From assembly GCF_014205835.1 (NCBI RefSeq), contig NZ_JACHCQ010000006.1, positions 62,001 through 126,000 on the forward strand: DNA of 64,000 bases. Reading direction: 5' to 3'. The notes under the pieces were generated by a model that did not search any database, had not been told where the DNA came from, and saw nothing but the letters and a program-made list of their open reading frames with translations. This document shows, in pieces, positions 25,097 through 32,875 of this stretch. Source of the DNA: Pedobacter sp. AK013 (GTDB lineage: Bacteria; Bacteroidota; Bacteroidia; Sphingobacteriales; Sphingobacteriaceae). Within the stretch, counting starts at the first letter, position 1, and each line of letters opens with the position of its first letter. A program made the translations under genes and the position numbers.

Positions 25097-25975
25097 TTAA
25101 TTTTTATTCTTTAGTTCAGCCACCTTCTTATCAATGAATGAAGATAAGGTTGAGTTAGCCGCTAATTTTTTGCTTGATAGGTAAGCATTTACTGCTTCTT
25201 TATTTCTGCCTAAATTTTCTAAAGCTGTTCCTAAATAAAAATAGGCTTCAGGGGTTGGAGCAGCGGCAATTACTGTATTAAAACGAGGAATTGCTTTATC
25301 AAACTGACCTGATTTTATCGAGAATAACCCTAAGTTCATATTTGCCTTTACATTTTTAGGTTCTTTAGCAACAACTTCTAACAACATTGCAATACCCTGC
25401 ATTGGTGCGCCTAAGCCGTTTACAATAGTTACACCTAAGCCTGTTTTGGCTTCAATGTTTGTAGAGTCTTTCTCTAACGCTTTTTTATAAGATAGATTGG
25501 CTTTTTGCAATAAAACAGGCTGCGCAATGCTATCTTGTGTGCTTTCAAAAGCTTTTATAAATTGATTACCGGCAGCTAACCACGATTTTGATGATGGTTC
25601 GCCTTCGGCCACAATTTCTAAATACAGTGCAGACGGAGTAATTTGTTCAACATCGTCCCATTTCTGAGCCAGTTGTTTGGCAAGTTCAATCTTTTCTGCG
25701 CCATTTGCGCCTTTGTAGCTGTTTTCTAAAGCTGTAATATCTGTAGCCAAATTTTTATTGATTACATTTTTTGCAGCAGTAGACGAAGTTTCGAGGTTTA
25801 GCACCGAGGTTGTTGATGGAGAGCCTGCTCCGGCCATTGGGCCACTTGAAGGCATTTTCCCATTTTCTTCCGTTGGTTTAACCAAACCCTTAATGTCTCT
25901 TGTAAATAAGAATGCAACAAGCAATATAATCGCTCCAATAACAATGGTTTGTTTAGATCTGATGTTGCTACTCAT
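25097..25975 (-). CDS. TPR-repeat protein with N-terminal membrane anchor
   Basis: A 292-residue protein with one N-terminal membrane helix (about 9-24), a Ser/Gly/Pro-rich linker, then a helical part with at least three tetratricopeptide repeats, for example N-V-K-A-N-M-N-L-G-L-F-S-I-K-S-G-Q-F-D-K-A and P-E-A-Y-F-Y-L-G-T-A-L-E-N-L-G. The build suggests a membrane-tethered scaffold. It starts 8 bases after the HU gene and is followed by the basic peptide gene. Its partners are unknown. Confidence 0.85.
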   Translation of the reverse strand: MSSNIRSKQTIVIGAIILLVAFLFTRDIKGLVKPTEENGKMPSSGPMAGAGSPSTTSVLNLETSSTAAKNVINKNLATDITALENSYKGANGAEKIELAKQLAQKWDDVEQITPSALYLEIVAEGEPSSKSWLAAGNQFIKAFESTQDSIAQPVLLQKANLSYKKALEKDSTNIEAKTGLGVTIVNGLGAPMQGIAMLLEVVAKEPKNVKANMNLGLFSIKSGQFDKAIPRFNTVIAAAPTPEAYFYLGTALENLGRNKEAVNAYLSSKKLAANSTLSSFIDKKVAELKNKN

Positions 25976-25983
25976 ATTAAGAC

Positions 25984-26286
25984 TTAGGCTTCTACGTTAA
26001 TTTTTTTTGAATTACTTTTCACTTTATCAACAAATACTTTTGCTGGTTTAAAGCTCGGTACGAAGTGTTCTGGGATAATTATTGCAGTGTTTTTTGAGAT
26101 ATTTCTCGCAGTTTTTTGCGCTCTCTTTTTAACAACAAAGCTTCCGAAGCCTCTAACGTATACATTTTCACCGCCAATCATGCTGGTTTTGATAACCTTG
26201 AAAAATGCCTCAACTGTTTCCTGTACATCAACCTTCTCAATTCCGGTTTTTGTTGATATTTCTGAAATAATATCTGCCTTAGTCAT
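25984..26286 (-). CDS. HU/IHF-family DNA-binding protein
   Basis: A 100-residue nucleoid protein with the HU fold: M-T-K-A-D-I-I-S-E-I at the start, G-E-N-V-Y-V-R-G-F-G-S-F in the middle (about 39-50) and the DNA-bending arm around A-R-N-I-S-K-N. The arm ends in I-P-E-H-F-V-P-S-F-K-P-A in place of the common I-P-A-x-x-x-P-x-F. It leads the HU-TPR unit; the gene is divergent from mutY. Confidence 0.92.
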   Translation of the reverse strand: MTKADIISEISTKTGIEKVDVQETVEAFFKVIKTSMIGGENVYVRGFGSFVVKKRAQKTARNISKNTAIIIPEHFVPSFKPAKVFVDKVKSNSKKINVEA

Positions 26287-26340
26287 ATTTTATTATTTAT
26301 TATATTATTATGTTTTAATATTACTACTGTTTTGGGGTTG

Positions 26341-26348
26341 CAAAAGTA
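26341..26348 (-). promoter_or_regulatory. -7 promoter element of the HU gene
   Basis: On the minus strand the sequence is TACTTTTG, an exact TAnnTTTG, 55 bases before the HU start. No clear -33 TTTG is present. Confidence 0.45.
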
Positions 26349-26456
26349 TTGCTTTTTAATGAGATAGGGAAATAAAAGATGATTTTTTTATCACTAGACT
26401 TATCAGGCAATTGCAAGTTTTTTTTTAATCGGATAAATAGACCGTAATTTGCAGCA

Positions 26457-27518
26457 ATGACATTTCAAAATGAACTCATCAATTGGTACCTGGTAAACAA
26501 AAGAGATTTGCCCTGGAGGCATACCAATGATGCTTATACCATCTGGCTATCAGAGGTTATATTGCAACAAACAAGGGTAGAACAAGGACTTCCGTACTTT
26601 AATAGGTTTTTAGAGAATTTTCCTACTGTTGCAGATTTTGCCAATGCTACCGAGGCCAAAGTTTTAAAGCTTTGGCAGGGCTTGGGTTATTACTCAAGAG
26701 GGAGAAATATGCACGCAACTGCTCAGATTGTAGTGAAAGATTACCAGGGAATCTTCCCAAATCTACATGATGAACTCCTAAAATTGAAAGGAATTGGTGA
26801 ATATACAGCTGCTGCAGTCTCTTCTTTTTCATCTGGTGAAGCACGCGCTGTGGTAGATGGAAACGTATTTCGGGTACTCTCCAGATTTTATGGCTCGGCA
26901 ACACCAATAAACACCCCGGCCGGAAAAAAAGAGTTTTATGCATTAGCCAATGATTTGCTCTATAAAGAAGACCCTGCCTTATATAATCAAGCGATTATGG
27001 AGTTTGGGGCCATGCAGTGTAAGCCAAAATCGCCCAATTGCAGCATTTGCCCGCTTAGTCAGGAGTGCTATGCTTATAACCATAATCTGGTAAATGTACT
27101 TCCAGTTAAAATCCGAAAAGCTGGGCAAAAACACCGGCATCTTAATTATTTTATTTGTTTTGAAAATGATAAAGTATTAATCAGGGAGAGACAAGCGGGA
27201 GATATATGGCAGCATTTATATGATTTCCCTAGCTTAGAAACAACAGAAAAATACGAGTGGAGCAATCCATTATTCATCGATCAGGTAAAATCTGTATTCG
27301 GAAATAAGGCCGATTTTGCATTTATAAAAGCCCAAAAACATATATTAACACACCAAATAATCCATATACAATTTTTTGCATTAAAAAATTATATATTTAA
27401 CTTTAGTAAGCAAAAGGAACTTAATTGGGTTTCTTTAACTAAGTTAGATGAGTTACCGCAACCAAAAGTAATCCATGATTTTGTTCTGGAATATTTTTAT
27501 ATGGACAAAATGGAGTAA
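26457..27518 (+). CDS. mutY: A/G-specific adenine glycosylase
   Basis: Removes adenine mispaired with 8-oxoguanine. The catalytic Glu33 lies in S-E-V-I-L-Q-Q-T-R-V, the helix-hairpin-helix in L-K-G-I-G-E-Y-T-A, and Asp134 in V-V-D-G-N-V. The 4Fe-4S ligands are C188-x6-C195-x2-C198-x5-C204. The C-terminal third is the NUDIX-like 8-oxoG-recognition domain, needed for discrimination. The length of 353 residues is standard. It is divergent from HU and followed by ssb after 56 bases, the usual order in this phylum. Confidence 0.96.
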   Translation: MTFQNELINWYLVNKRDLPWRHTNDAYTIWLSEVILQQTRVEQGLPYFNRFLENFPTVADFANATEAKVLKLWQGLGYYSRGRNMHATAQIVVKDYQGIFPNLHDELLKLKGIGEYTAAAVSSFSSGEARAVVDGNVFRVLSRFYGSATPINTPAGKKEFYALANDLLYKEDPALYNQAIMEFGAMQCKPKSPNCSICPLSQECYAYNHNLVNVLPVKIRKAGQKHRHLNYFICFENDKVLIRERQAGDIWQHLYDFPSLETTEKYEWSNPLFIDQVKSVFGNKADFAFIKAQKHILTHQIIHIQFFALKNYIFNFSKQKELNWVSLTKLDELPQPKVIHDFVLEYFYMDKME

Positions 27519-27574
27519 CTAACCATCTTATTCGGTGCGCATTTACAAAACGAAACAACTAACCAAAAATATTT

Positions 27575-28012
27575 ATGTCTGGGATTAACAAAGTTATTTT
27601 AGTAGGCCACTTAGGCAAAGACCCTGAAGTGCGACATTTAGACGGTGGCGTAACGGTAGCCAGCTTTCCATTAGCTACATCGGAAACATACAACAAAGAC
27701 GGTAAGAGAGTAGAACAAACAGAATGGCACAATATTGTGTTATGGCGTGGATTGGCCGAAGTAGCTTCCAAATACCTGCAGAAAGGAAAGTTGGTTTATA
27801 TAGAAGGCAAGCTGAGAACAAGATCCTTTGAAGATAAAGAAAAGGTTAAAAAATATGTAACAGAGATTGTAGCAGAAAACTTTACCATGTTGGGTAGAAA
27901 AAGTGATTTCGAGCAAAGTCCTACAACGCCAACGCATCAAAGCGCTGAAACTAAAATTGATGATGAATTTACCATCGGCCCATCAGATGAAAATGGAGAT
28001 CTTCCGTTTTAA
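27575..28012 (+). CDS. ssb: single-stranded DNA-binding protein
   Basis: An OB-fold protein of 145 residues that coats single-stranded DNA. It starts M-S-G-I-N-K-V-I-L-V-G-H-L-G, contains T-E-W-H-N-I-V-L-W-R, and ends in the acidic tip D-E-N-G-D-L-P-F, the docking peptide for repair and replication partners (mutY is next door, and recG and radA are elsewhere in the window). A terminator follows. Confidence 0.96.
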   Translation: MSGINKVILVGHLGKDPEVRHLDGGVTVASFPLATSETYNKDGKRVEQTEWHNIVLWRGLAEVASKYLQKGKLVYIEGKLRTRSFEDKEKVKKYVTEIVAENFTMLGRKSDFEQSPTTPTHQSAETKIDDEFTIGPSDENGDLPF

Positions 28013-28031
28013 TTAAGGGCTTAAAATGAAT

Positions 28032-28064
28032 AAAAAAGCTGCCTGATGAGAGGTGGCTTTTTTT
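28032..28064 (+). terminator. ssb terminator
   Basis: AAAGCTGCCT (28035-28044) pairs with AGGTGGCTTT (28051-28060), with two G-U pairs, and is followed by a T run to 28064. Confidence 0.65.
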
Positions 28065-28094
28065 ATGCAGCTGTCCCGTCCTAAAATAAGGTGC

Positions 28095-28136
28095 AAAAAA
28101 AAACTCCTGCCAGTTTTGTTGGCAGGAGTTTTTTTG
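28095..28136. terminator. bidirectional terminator between ssb and DUF4270
   Basis: AACTCCTGCCA (28102-28112) and TGGCAGGAGTT (28120-28130) form an 11-bp perfect stem, flanked by A8-9 on the left and T7 on the right, so it can act on both strands. Confidence 0.88.
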
Positions 28137-28152
28137 ATCAATACTAAAATAG

Positions 28153-29583
28153 CTAATTAATCTTAGTATAGTAAATATTTAGCTTTATCTTATTTGCAGT
28201 TGCATCGCTGGCACCTATAATCGATCTTTCAGCCGATGTGGCACTAGGTACTCTCTGAAAGTCGGTATAAGACGTAGGTGCTAAAAATGTGCCATAATCT
28301 TCAACATTTTTATCAATCAAACTCTGAACATAGCTGGTTACAATAAAGATATAACGTTTCTTTAACGAATCGAAATAACCGCCAAATAGTGCTGCACCAC
28401 CTGAAGCACTACTCGAAAATGTGGTATAATCAGGTATATCGGCAGCTTGGTGGGCAATATCCCAACGATATAAAGAAAGGCGCTGTGCGGCATTAAAAGG
28501 ATATGCTGGTGCGCTTTCGCCAAGCTCTACTACTAATTCTGCCTTATTGATAATTGCTTTCCCGTAAGTACTCTTAAAATTTGTCAATTCAGGGAACGTT
28601 AACTTGGTTTTTACACCAGCTAAACCTTGTAAATAAGTTACGCTATATGGAGCTGAAGGATTTGGGGTTGCAATTTGATCCTGTACTGGTGTTCCGGTAT
28701 AATCGTGTTTAATATTCGCAGCAATACCAGAAATTACATTTGCCGTTTGCGTAGCATTCGTAACCATCCTTCCGATAGGGAAATTCACACTAGCAGTATC
28801 TATGCCGTTTGATGAGTTAGTTTTTTTCCAAACCAGTTGAAGGTAAGAGTCAGCTCCTGAAAAGTTAATAAATGCAATCCCTCCAACACCTGTAGAAGAG
28901 GTTTTATTAACCTGTGCATATAAACCTTTAAACGATTCTATAAATTTAGTGTCTGTTGCTGTTCCTGCAGTACCTAAGTTTAATATGGCATTTTGTATAA
29001 ACGCCCTGTTTAAAGGAATTCTAATCTGCGCAGGTACGGTTTTTAAGGTATCAGCTTTGCCAGGAACAATATCCAGTATCTTCCTTTTGGTGTTTGGCGC
29101 CAGCTTACCTGTAAAGTTGCCTAAAAGCGTGTTGTTAATCGATTGTACATCGGTGCTTTTATAAGTTGTAACTTTATTGGCTAACTGATAAACATCGATA
29201 CTGTATTTAGAATTGGTGGTATCACCGTAAAACTTGGTTAATGTAGAAGTTGTATCAATTTTTAATACCAAAACTGCAGAGTCTAATACAGGAGAAGTAC
29301 CGAAATCGTAACTCGTACTCACCGGATAAACCGTTAATGCTAAAGCGGCTTCAGTTTTTCCAAAGGTAGGGTCTGTCATATATCCCAACGGATAACGGTT
29401 TAATCCATAGGTATTGGCAGGATCTTCTAGTACAAGTTGAGACTTAACCGGAGATACCACCAACGTTCCGGTAATGGTTGTAGCCGGATCAACGTCTAAA
29501 CCCACACCATCAGGGTTTTTGCATGATGCAAAAAGAAAAAGACCTATCAACAGGGTTAATAAGTCTTGTTTTGTAAATTTCAT
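28153..29583 (-). CDS. DUF4270 family lipoprotein
   Basis: A 476-residue exported protein. The signal peptide ends in L-F-A-S-C (Cys21, lipobox), followed by C-K-N-P-D-G-V-G-L-D-V-D-P typical of DUF4270 proteins. The remainder is beta-rich and repetitive with no catalytic motif. DUF4270 proteins are Bacteroidota surface or periplasmic lipoproteins of unknown role. It lies 22 bases after the GT5-like gene on the same strand, so the two are likely cotranscribed; I recall the same pairing beside panC in related genomes. Confidence 0.85.
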   Translation of the reverse strand: MKFTKQDLLTLLIGLFLFASCKNPDGVGLDVDPATTITGTLVVSPVKSQLVLEDPANTYGLNRYPLGYMTDPTFGKTEAALALTVYPVSTSYDFGTSPVLDSAVLVLKIDTTSTLTKFYGDTTNSKYSIDVYQLANKVTTYKSTDVQSINNTLLGNFTGKLAPNTKRKILDIVPGKADTLKTVPAQIRIPLNRAFIQNAILNLGTAGTATDTKFIESFKGLYAQVNKTSSTGVGGIAFINFSGADSYLQLVWKKTNSSNGIDTASVNFPIGRMVTNATQTANVISGIAANIKHDYTGTPVQDQIATPNPSAPYSVTYLQGLAGVKTKLTFPELTNFKSTYGKAIINKAELVVELGESAPAYPFNAAQRLSLYRWDIAHQAADIPDYTTFSSSASGGAALFGGYFDSLKKRYIFIVTSYVQSLIDKNVEDYGTFLAPTSYTDFQRVPSATSAERSIIGASDATANKIKLNIYYTKIN

Positions 29584-29605
29584 ATTTAAAATAATAATAC
29601 CTTAA

Positions 29606-30436
29606 TTAAGCAAGTGAAACCAGTTCGTCATTCGAAATTTCTTCATAAAAAGTATAGAAGTTTTCGAAATTCTCGGTTAAGTTAAAAGCTAATGTTGGCT
29701 TATTGGAATCTTTAACAAATTTTAACACATCTTTATCTAGGTTTTCATCTGCTAAAACTACTGCGTCAGAGTGTGTTATGGCGCCAATGTGCATGCTGTC
29801 GCAATCAGATGGTAAGAATGCTTTCGTATCATCTTCAGTCATATTGGCCATTACTGCTTTCTTAGAAAAATTAGCATTTAATTTCTCCGTAAAGCCATCC
29901 TCATAAATAGAATATACTACTTTAGAGTTTTTAAAAGTAGGATCGTTTTTATAAGTTGTTTTAATATAAGCAGGAACTAATGCGCTCATCCAGCCATGAC
30001 AGTGAACGATATCTGGTGCCCAGCCTAATTTTTTAACAGTTTCCAATGCGCCTTTACAGAAGAAAATCGTACGCTCGTCATTGTCGTCGAAGAATTTTCC
30101 GCTTGCATCTCTAAATACTTGTTTACGCTGGAAATATTCTTCGTTGTCTAAGAAATAAACTTGCATGCGTGCAGCTGGGATGGAGGCTACTTTAATGATT
30201 AAAGGATTATCGTTGTCATCGATAATGATGTTCATTCCTGATAAGCGGATTACTTCGTGTAAACGATTTCTTCTTTCGTTGATGTTGCCAAATTTAGGCA
30301 TCAAGATACGGATTTCGAATCCTTTTTCTTGCATTGCTTGTGGTAATTGGCGCGTGATTTCAGAAATTTTAGTAAGCTCGAGGAAAGGCGACATCTCGTG
30401 TGTAACAATCAGCAGCTTCGTTTTTGCCATCTCCAT
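29606..30436 (-). CDS. glycogen/starch synthase N-terminal-domain protein (GT5 N-lobe only)
   Basis: A 276-residue protein matching the N-terminal Rossmann lobe of GT5 glycogen synthases (L-L-I-V-T-H-E-M-S-P-F near 8-18; D-I-V-H-C-H-G-W-M-S-A-L near 143-154). The C-terminal nucleotide-sugar-binding lobe is absent, and the ADP-glucose loop K-x-G-G-L reads K23-I-S-E-I27, so the usual transfer reaction is unlikely. It could bind a glucan or act with a partner. Divergent from panC. M-E-M-A-K offers two possible ATG starts; the first is used. Confidence 0.75.
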   Translation of the reverse strand: MEMAKTKLLIVTHEMSPFLELTKISEITRQLPQAMQEKGFEIRILMPKFGNINERRNRLHEVIRLSGMNIIIDDNDNPLIIKVASIPAARMQVYFLDNEEYFQRKQVFRDASGKFFDDNDERTIFFCKGALETVKKLGWAPDIVHCHGWMSALVPAYIKTTYKNDPTFKNSKVVYSIYEDGFTEKLNANFSKKAVMANMTEDDTKAFLPSDCDSMHIGAITHSDAVVLADENLDKDVLKFVKDSNKPTLAFNLTENFENFYTFYEEISNDELVSLA

Positions 30437-30579
30437 ATTCTAAGAAAATATTAAGTTAAATAAAAGATAATGAGCTGCAAAGGTAAGCATAATAATACTA
30501 TTTATCAATATAGCAAGCATTTGTTTGGTTTCGTTTAGATTAATTTACACCTTTACGGCTTTAATTTAGTTTGTCCAAA

Positions 30580-31425
30580 TTGGAAATATTTAAAACCAAA
30601 GCAGCACTTAAGGCTTTTTTAAAACCCTTAAGAGCATCAGGTAAAAAAATAGCACTTGTGCCTACCATGGGTGCCTTGCACAATGGCCACATATCGTTGA
30701 TAAAACTGGCTCAACAGAATGCCGATATCATTATCTGTAGCATTTTTGTAAATCCAACGCAGTTTACAGATCCTAAAGATTTAGACAAATATCCGCGCCC
30801 TATAGAACACGATTTAGCCATGTTGGCCGATGCAGGTTGTGATGGTGTGTTTATGCCTAATGTAGATGAAATGTACCCAACAGGTGCTGACGAAGCCTGG
30901 CACATTGATTTAGGCAATGCCGAATTTCTATTGGAAGGAGAATTTAGGAAAGGCCATTATCAGGGCGTAACGCAGATTGTAAAAAAACTGTTTGATGCCG
31001 TAGAACCCGATGTGGCCATGTTCGGGCAGAAAGATTTCCAACAGGTATTAATGATTAAAAATATGTTGGCTTACTTTAAGCTGCCTATCACTATTATTAC
31101 CTGTCCGATTATCCGTGAAGATGATGGTTTAGCGATGAGCAGCCGGAATGTCCATTTATCAGCCGATGACCGCATCCATTCGCTCGTATTGAGTAAATCG
31201 CTGCAGTTTGTTGTCGATCATTTTAATGAATACTCACTCGGAGAATTGATAGATAAGGCAAGAGCATTCTATCAGGATATTGAAGGTGTTGAACTCGATT
31301 ATTTTACCATTGCTAATGGCAATACACTCGAACCAGCCAAATCAAAAGACGAAAATAACTTAGTAGCCCTGGTTGCTGCAAAAGTAGGGACGACCAGGCT
31401 CATCGATAATATGATTATTAAGTAG
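30580..31425 (+). CDS. panC: pantothenate synthetase
   Basis: Condenses pantoate and beta-alanine with ATP to pantothenate. The class I nucleotidyl-transferase motif H-x-G-H is H34-N-G-H37, preceded by V-P-T-M-G-A-L; G-Q-K-D-F-Q-Q and the M-S-S-R-N loop follow. There is no ATG; TTG 30580 gives the usual start M-E-I-F-K-T-K, and another in-frame TTG at 30571 would add three residues. It is followed on the same strand by panD, which makes the beta-alanine this enzyme uses. Confidence 0.95.
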   Translation: MEIFKTKAALKAFLKPLRASGKKIALVPTMGALHNGHISLIKLAQQNADIIICSIFVNPTQFTDPKDLDKYPRPIEHDLAMLADAGCDGVFMPNVDEMYPTGADEAWHIDLGNAEFLLEGEFRKGHYQGVTQIVKKLFDAVEPDVAMFGQKDFQQVLMIKNMLAYFKLPITIITCPIIREDDGLAMSSRNVHLSADDRIHSLVLSKSLQFVVDHFNEYSLGELIDKARAFYQDIEGVELDYFTIANGNTLEPAKSKDENNLVALVAAKVGTTRLIDNMIIK

Positions 31426-31478
31426 AATCAAGATTAAAGTTTCTTACCTCCCTAAGCTTTGGCCTTTAAGTTTTCTTG

Positions 31479-31514
31479 AAACTCCAAACTGATGACACAA
31501 AACTCCAAACTGAT
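31479..31514 (+). repeat. two 15-bp direct repeats before panD
   Basis: AAACTCCAAACTGAT occurs at 31479-31493 and 31500-31514, exactly 21 bp apart, immediately upstream of the panD -7 box. It could be an operator. Confidence 0.6.
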
Positions 31515-31517
31515 TAC

Positions 31518-31525
31518 TAACTTTG
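31518..31525 (+). promoter_or_regulatory. -7 promoter element of panD
   Basis: TAACTTTG matches TAnnTTTG and ends 4 bases before the panD ATG, implying a leaderless or nearly leaderless transcript. Confidence 0.5.
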
Positions 31526-31529
31526 CCAA

Positions 31530-31880
31530 ATGGTTATCACAATATTAAAATCGAAAATACACCGTGTTAGGGTAACACAGGCCGAATTGAATTATGTAGG
31601 CAGTATTACGATAGATGAAGATTTAATGGATGCAGCTAACATTATTGCGAATGAAAAGGTGCAGATTGTAAATAATAACAACGGTGCACGTTTCGAAACT
31701 TATGTAATTAAAGGCGAACGCGGCACCGGAACCATCTGTTTAAATGGTGCTACAGCGCGTTTGGCACAACTTGGCGATATTTTGATCATTATGTCGTACG
31801 GTGCATTACCTATAGAAGAAGCCAAAAAATACAACCCGATTCTTGTTTTTCCTGACGATAACAACCACTTGCTAAAATAA
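31530..31880 (+). CDS. panD: aspartate 1-decarboxylase precursor
   Basis: A pyruvoyl enzyme that makes beta-alanine from aspartate. The self-cleavage site Gly24-Ser25 lies in Y-V-G-S-I-T-I-D, and [16 protein letters not shown] is the conserved core. The length of 116 residues is typical. It lies 104 bases after panC. The next gene begins 4 bases after its stop. Confidence 0.96.
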   Translation: MVITILKSKIHRVRVTQAELNYVGSITIDEDLMDAANIIANEKVQIVNNNNGARFETYVIKGERGTGTICLNGATARLAQLGDILIIMSYGALPIEEAKKYNPILVFPDDNNHLLK

Positions 31881-31884
31881 CCTT

Positions 31885-32865
31885 GTGATATTCAACCTTA
31901 AAACAGTGCTAAAGTATATCATCCTGTTTTTAATCGGGATTGGGGTACTATATTTAGCGTTTCGGGGTCAGGATTTAGGAAAGATCTGGCAGGAAATTAA
32001 AACCGCAAATTATTTTTGGGTAATCATTTCAGCTTTTGCTGTTTGGATTGCCCACGTATTACGGGCACTGCGTTGGCAGATGCTTTATCAGTCTATCCAC
32101 TACAAAGTAAGTTTCTGGAATACCTATCATGCGGTAATGATCGGCTACCTGGCAAACCTTGCATTGCCGCGTTTTGGCGAGCTTGGCCGATGTTCGGTAA
32201 TCCATAAAGCCGAAAAAGTACCGATGTTTGCCTCCATAGGCACTGTAATTACCGAAAGGCTTTTTGATATACTGACGCTTTTTCTCACTAGTTTGGCAAT
32301 GCTAATTTTTCAGTATGATATTGTAGCCGGTTTTCTTTATCAAACCATATATCTCAATCTTGTTAAAAAATTAAGTGCGATTAACTATTTGTGGTTGGTT
32401 GGCTTGGGTATCATTATTTTGTTGATCATTGCTGTTGCAATATATTTTCTCCGTCAAAAATTCAGTAAAAAATTCTTGCGCATTTTTGTAAGTCTGCGCC
32501 AGGGATTTGGCTCATATAGCAAGTTAAAACAAAAAGGATTATTTTTAACTTATACACTAGGAATATGGCTTTTCTATTCACTTTCCATGTATTTCGCTTT
32601 TTCTTCCATTCAAGCTACTTCAGAATTACATTTTAACGCTGCATTTACCGCAATTGTTTTCTCCGGGTTTGCTATGGCAGCCCCTGTTCAGGGTGGTATT
32701 GGTGTTTTCCACTGGATGGTTGCCCAGTCACTGGTACTTTATTCCATTTCTTTTAAAGATGGGTTAGCATACTCAACCATTATTCATTCTTCACAGGTTT
32801 TGCTTATATTGATTTTGGGCTGTTTGAGCCTAATGCTAATTTTGTTTAAGAAACAAAGCGGATAG
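31885..32865 (+). CDS. lysylphosphatidylglycerol synthase TM-region (UPF0104) membrane protein
   Basis: A 326-residue membrane protein with about eight helices and the LPG_synthase_TM signature: H-V-L-R-A-L-R-W-Q near 57-65, L-P-R-F-G-E-L-G-R near 94-102, and A-A-P-V-Q-G-G-I-G-V-F-H near 270. It carries only the flippase-like part and no C-terminal tRNA-dependent synthase domain. The start is GTG, 4 bases after panD, so it is coupled to panD in position though not obviously in function. Substrate unknown. Confidence 0.82.
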   Translation: MIFNLKTVLKYIILFLIGIGVLYLAFRGQDLGKIWQEIKTANYFWVIISAFAVWIAHVLRALRWQMLYQSIHYKVSFWNTYHAVMIGYLANLALPRFGELGRCSVIHKAEKVPMFASIGTVITERLFDILTLFLTSLAMLIFQYDIVAGFLYQTIYLNLVKKLSAINYLWLVGLGIIILLIIAVAIYFLRQKFSKKFLRIFVSLRQGFGSYSKLKQKGLFLTYTLGIWLFYSLSMYFAFSSIQATSELHFNAAFTAIVFSGFAMAAPVQGGIGVFHWMVAQSLVLYSISFKDGLAYSTIIHSSQVLLILILGCLSLMLILFKKQSG

Positions 32866-32875
32866 TCGATTTCTT

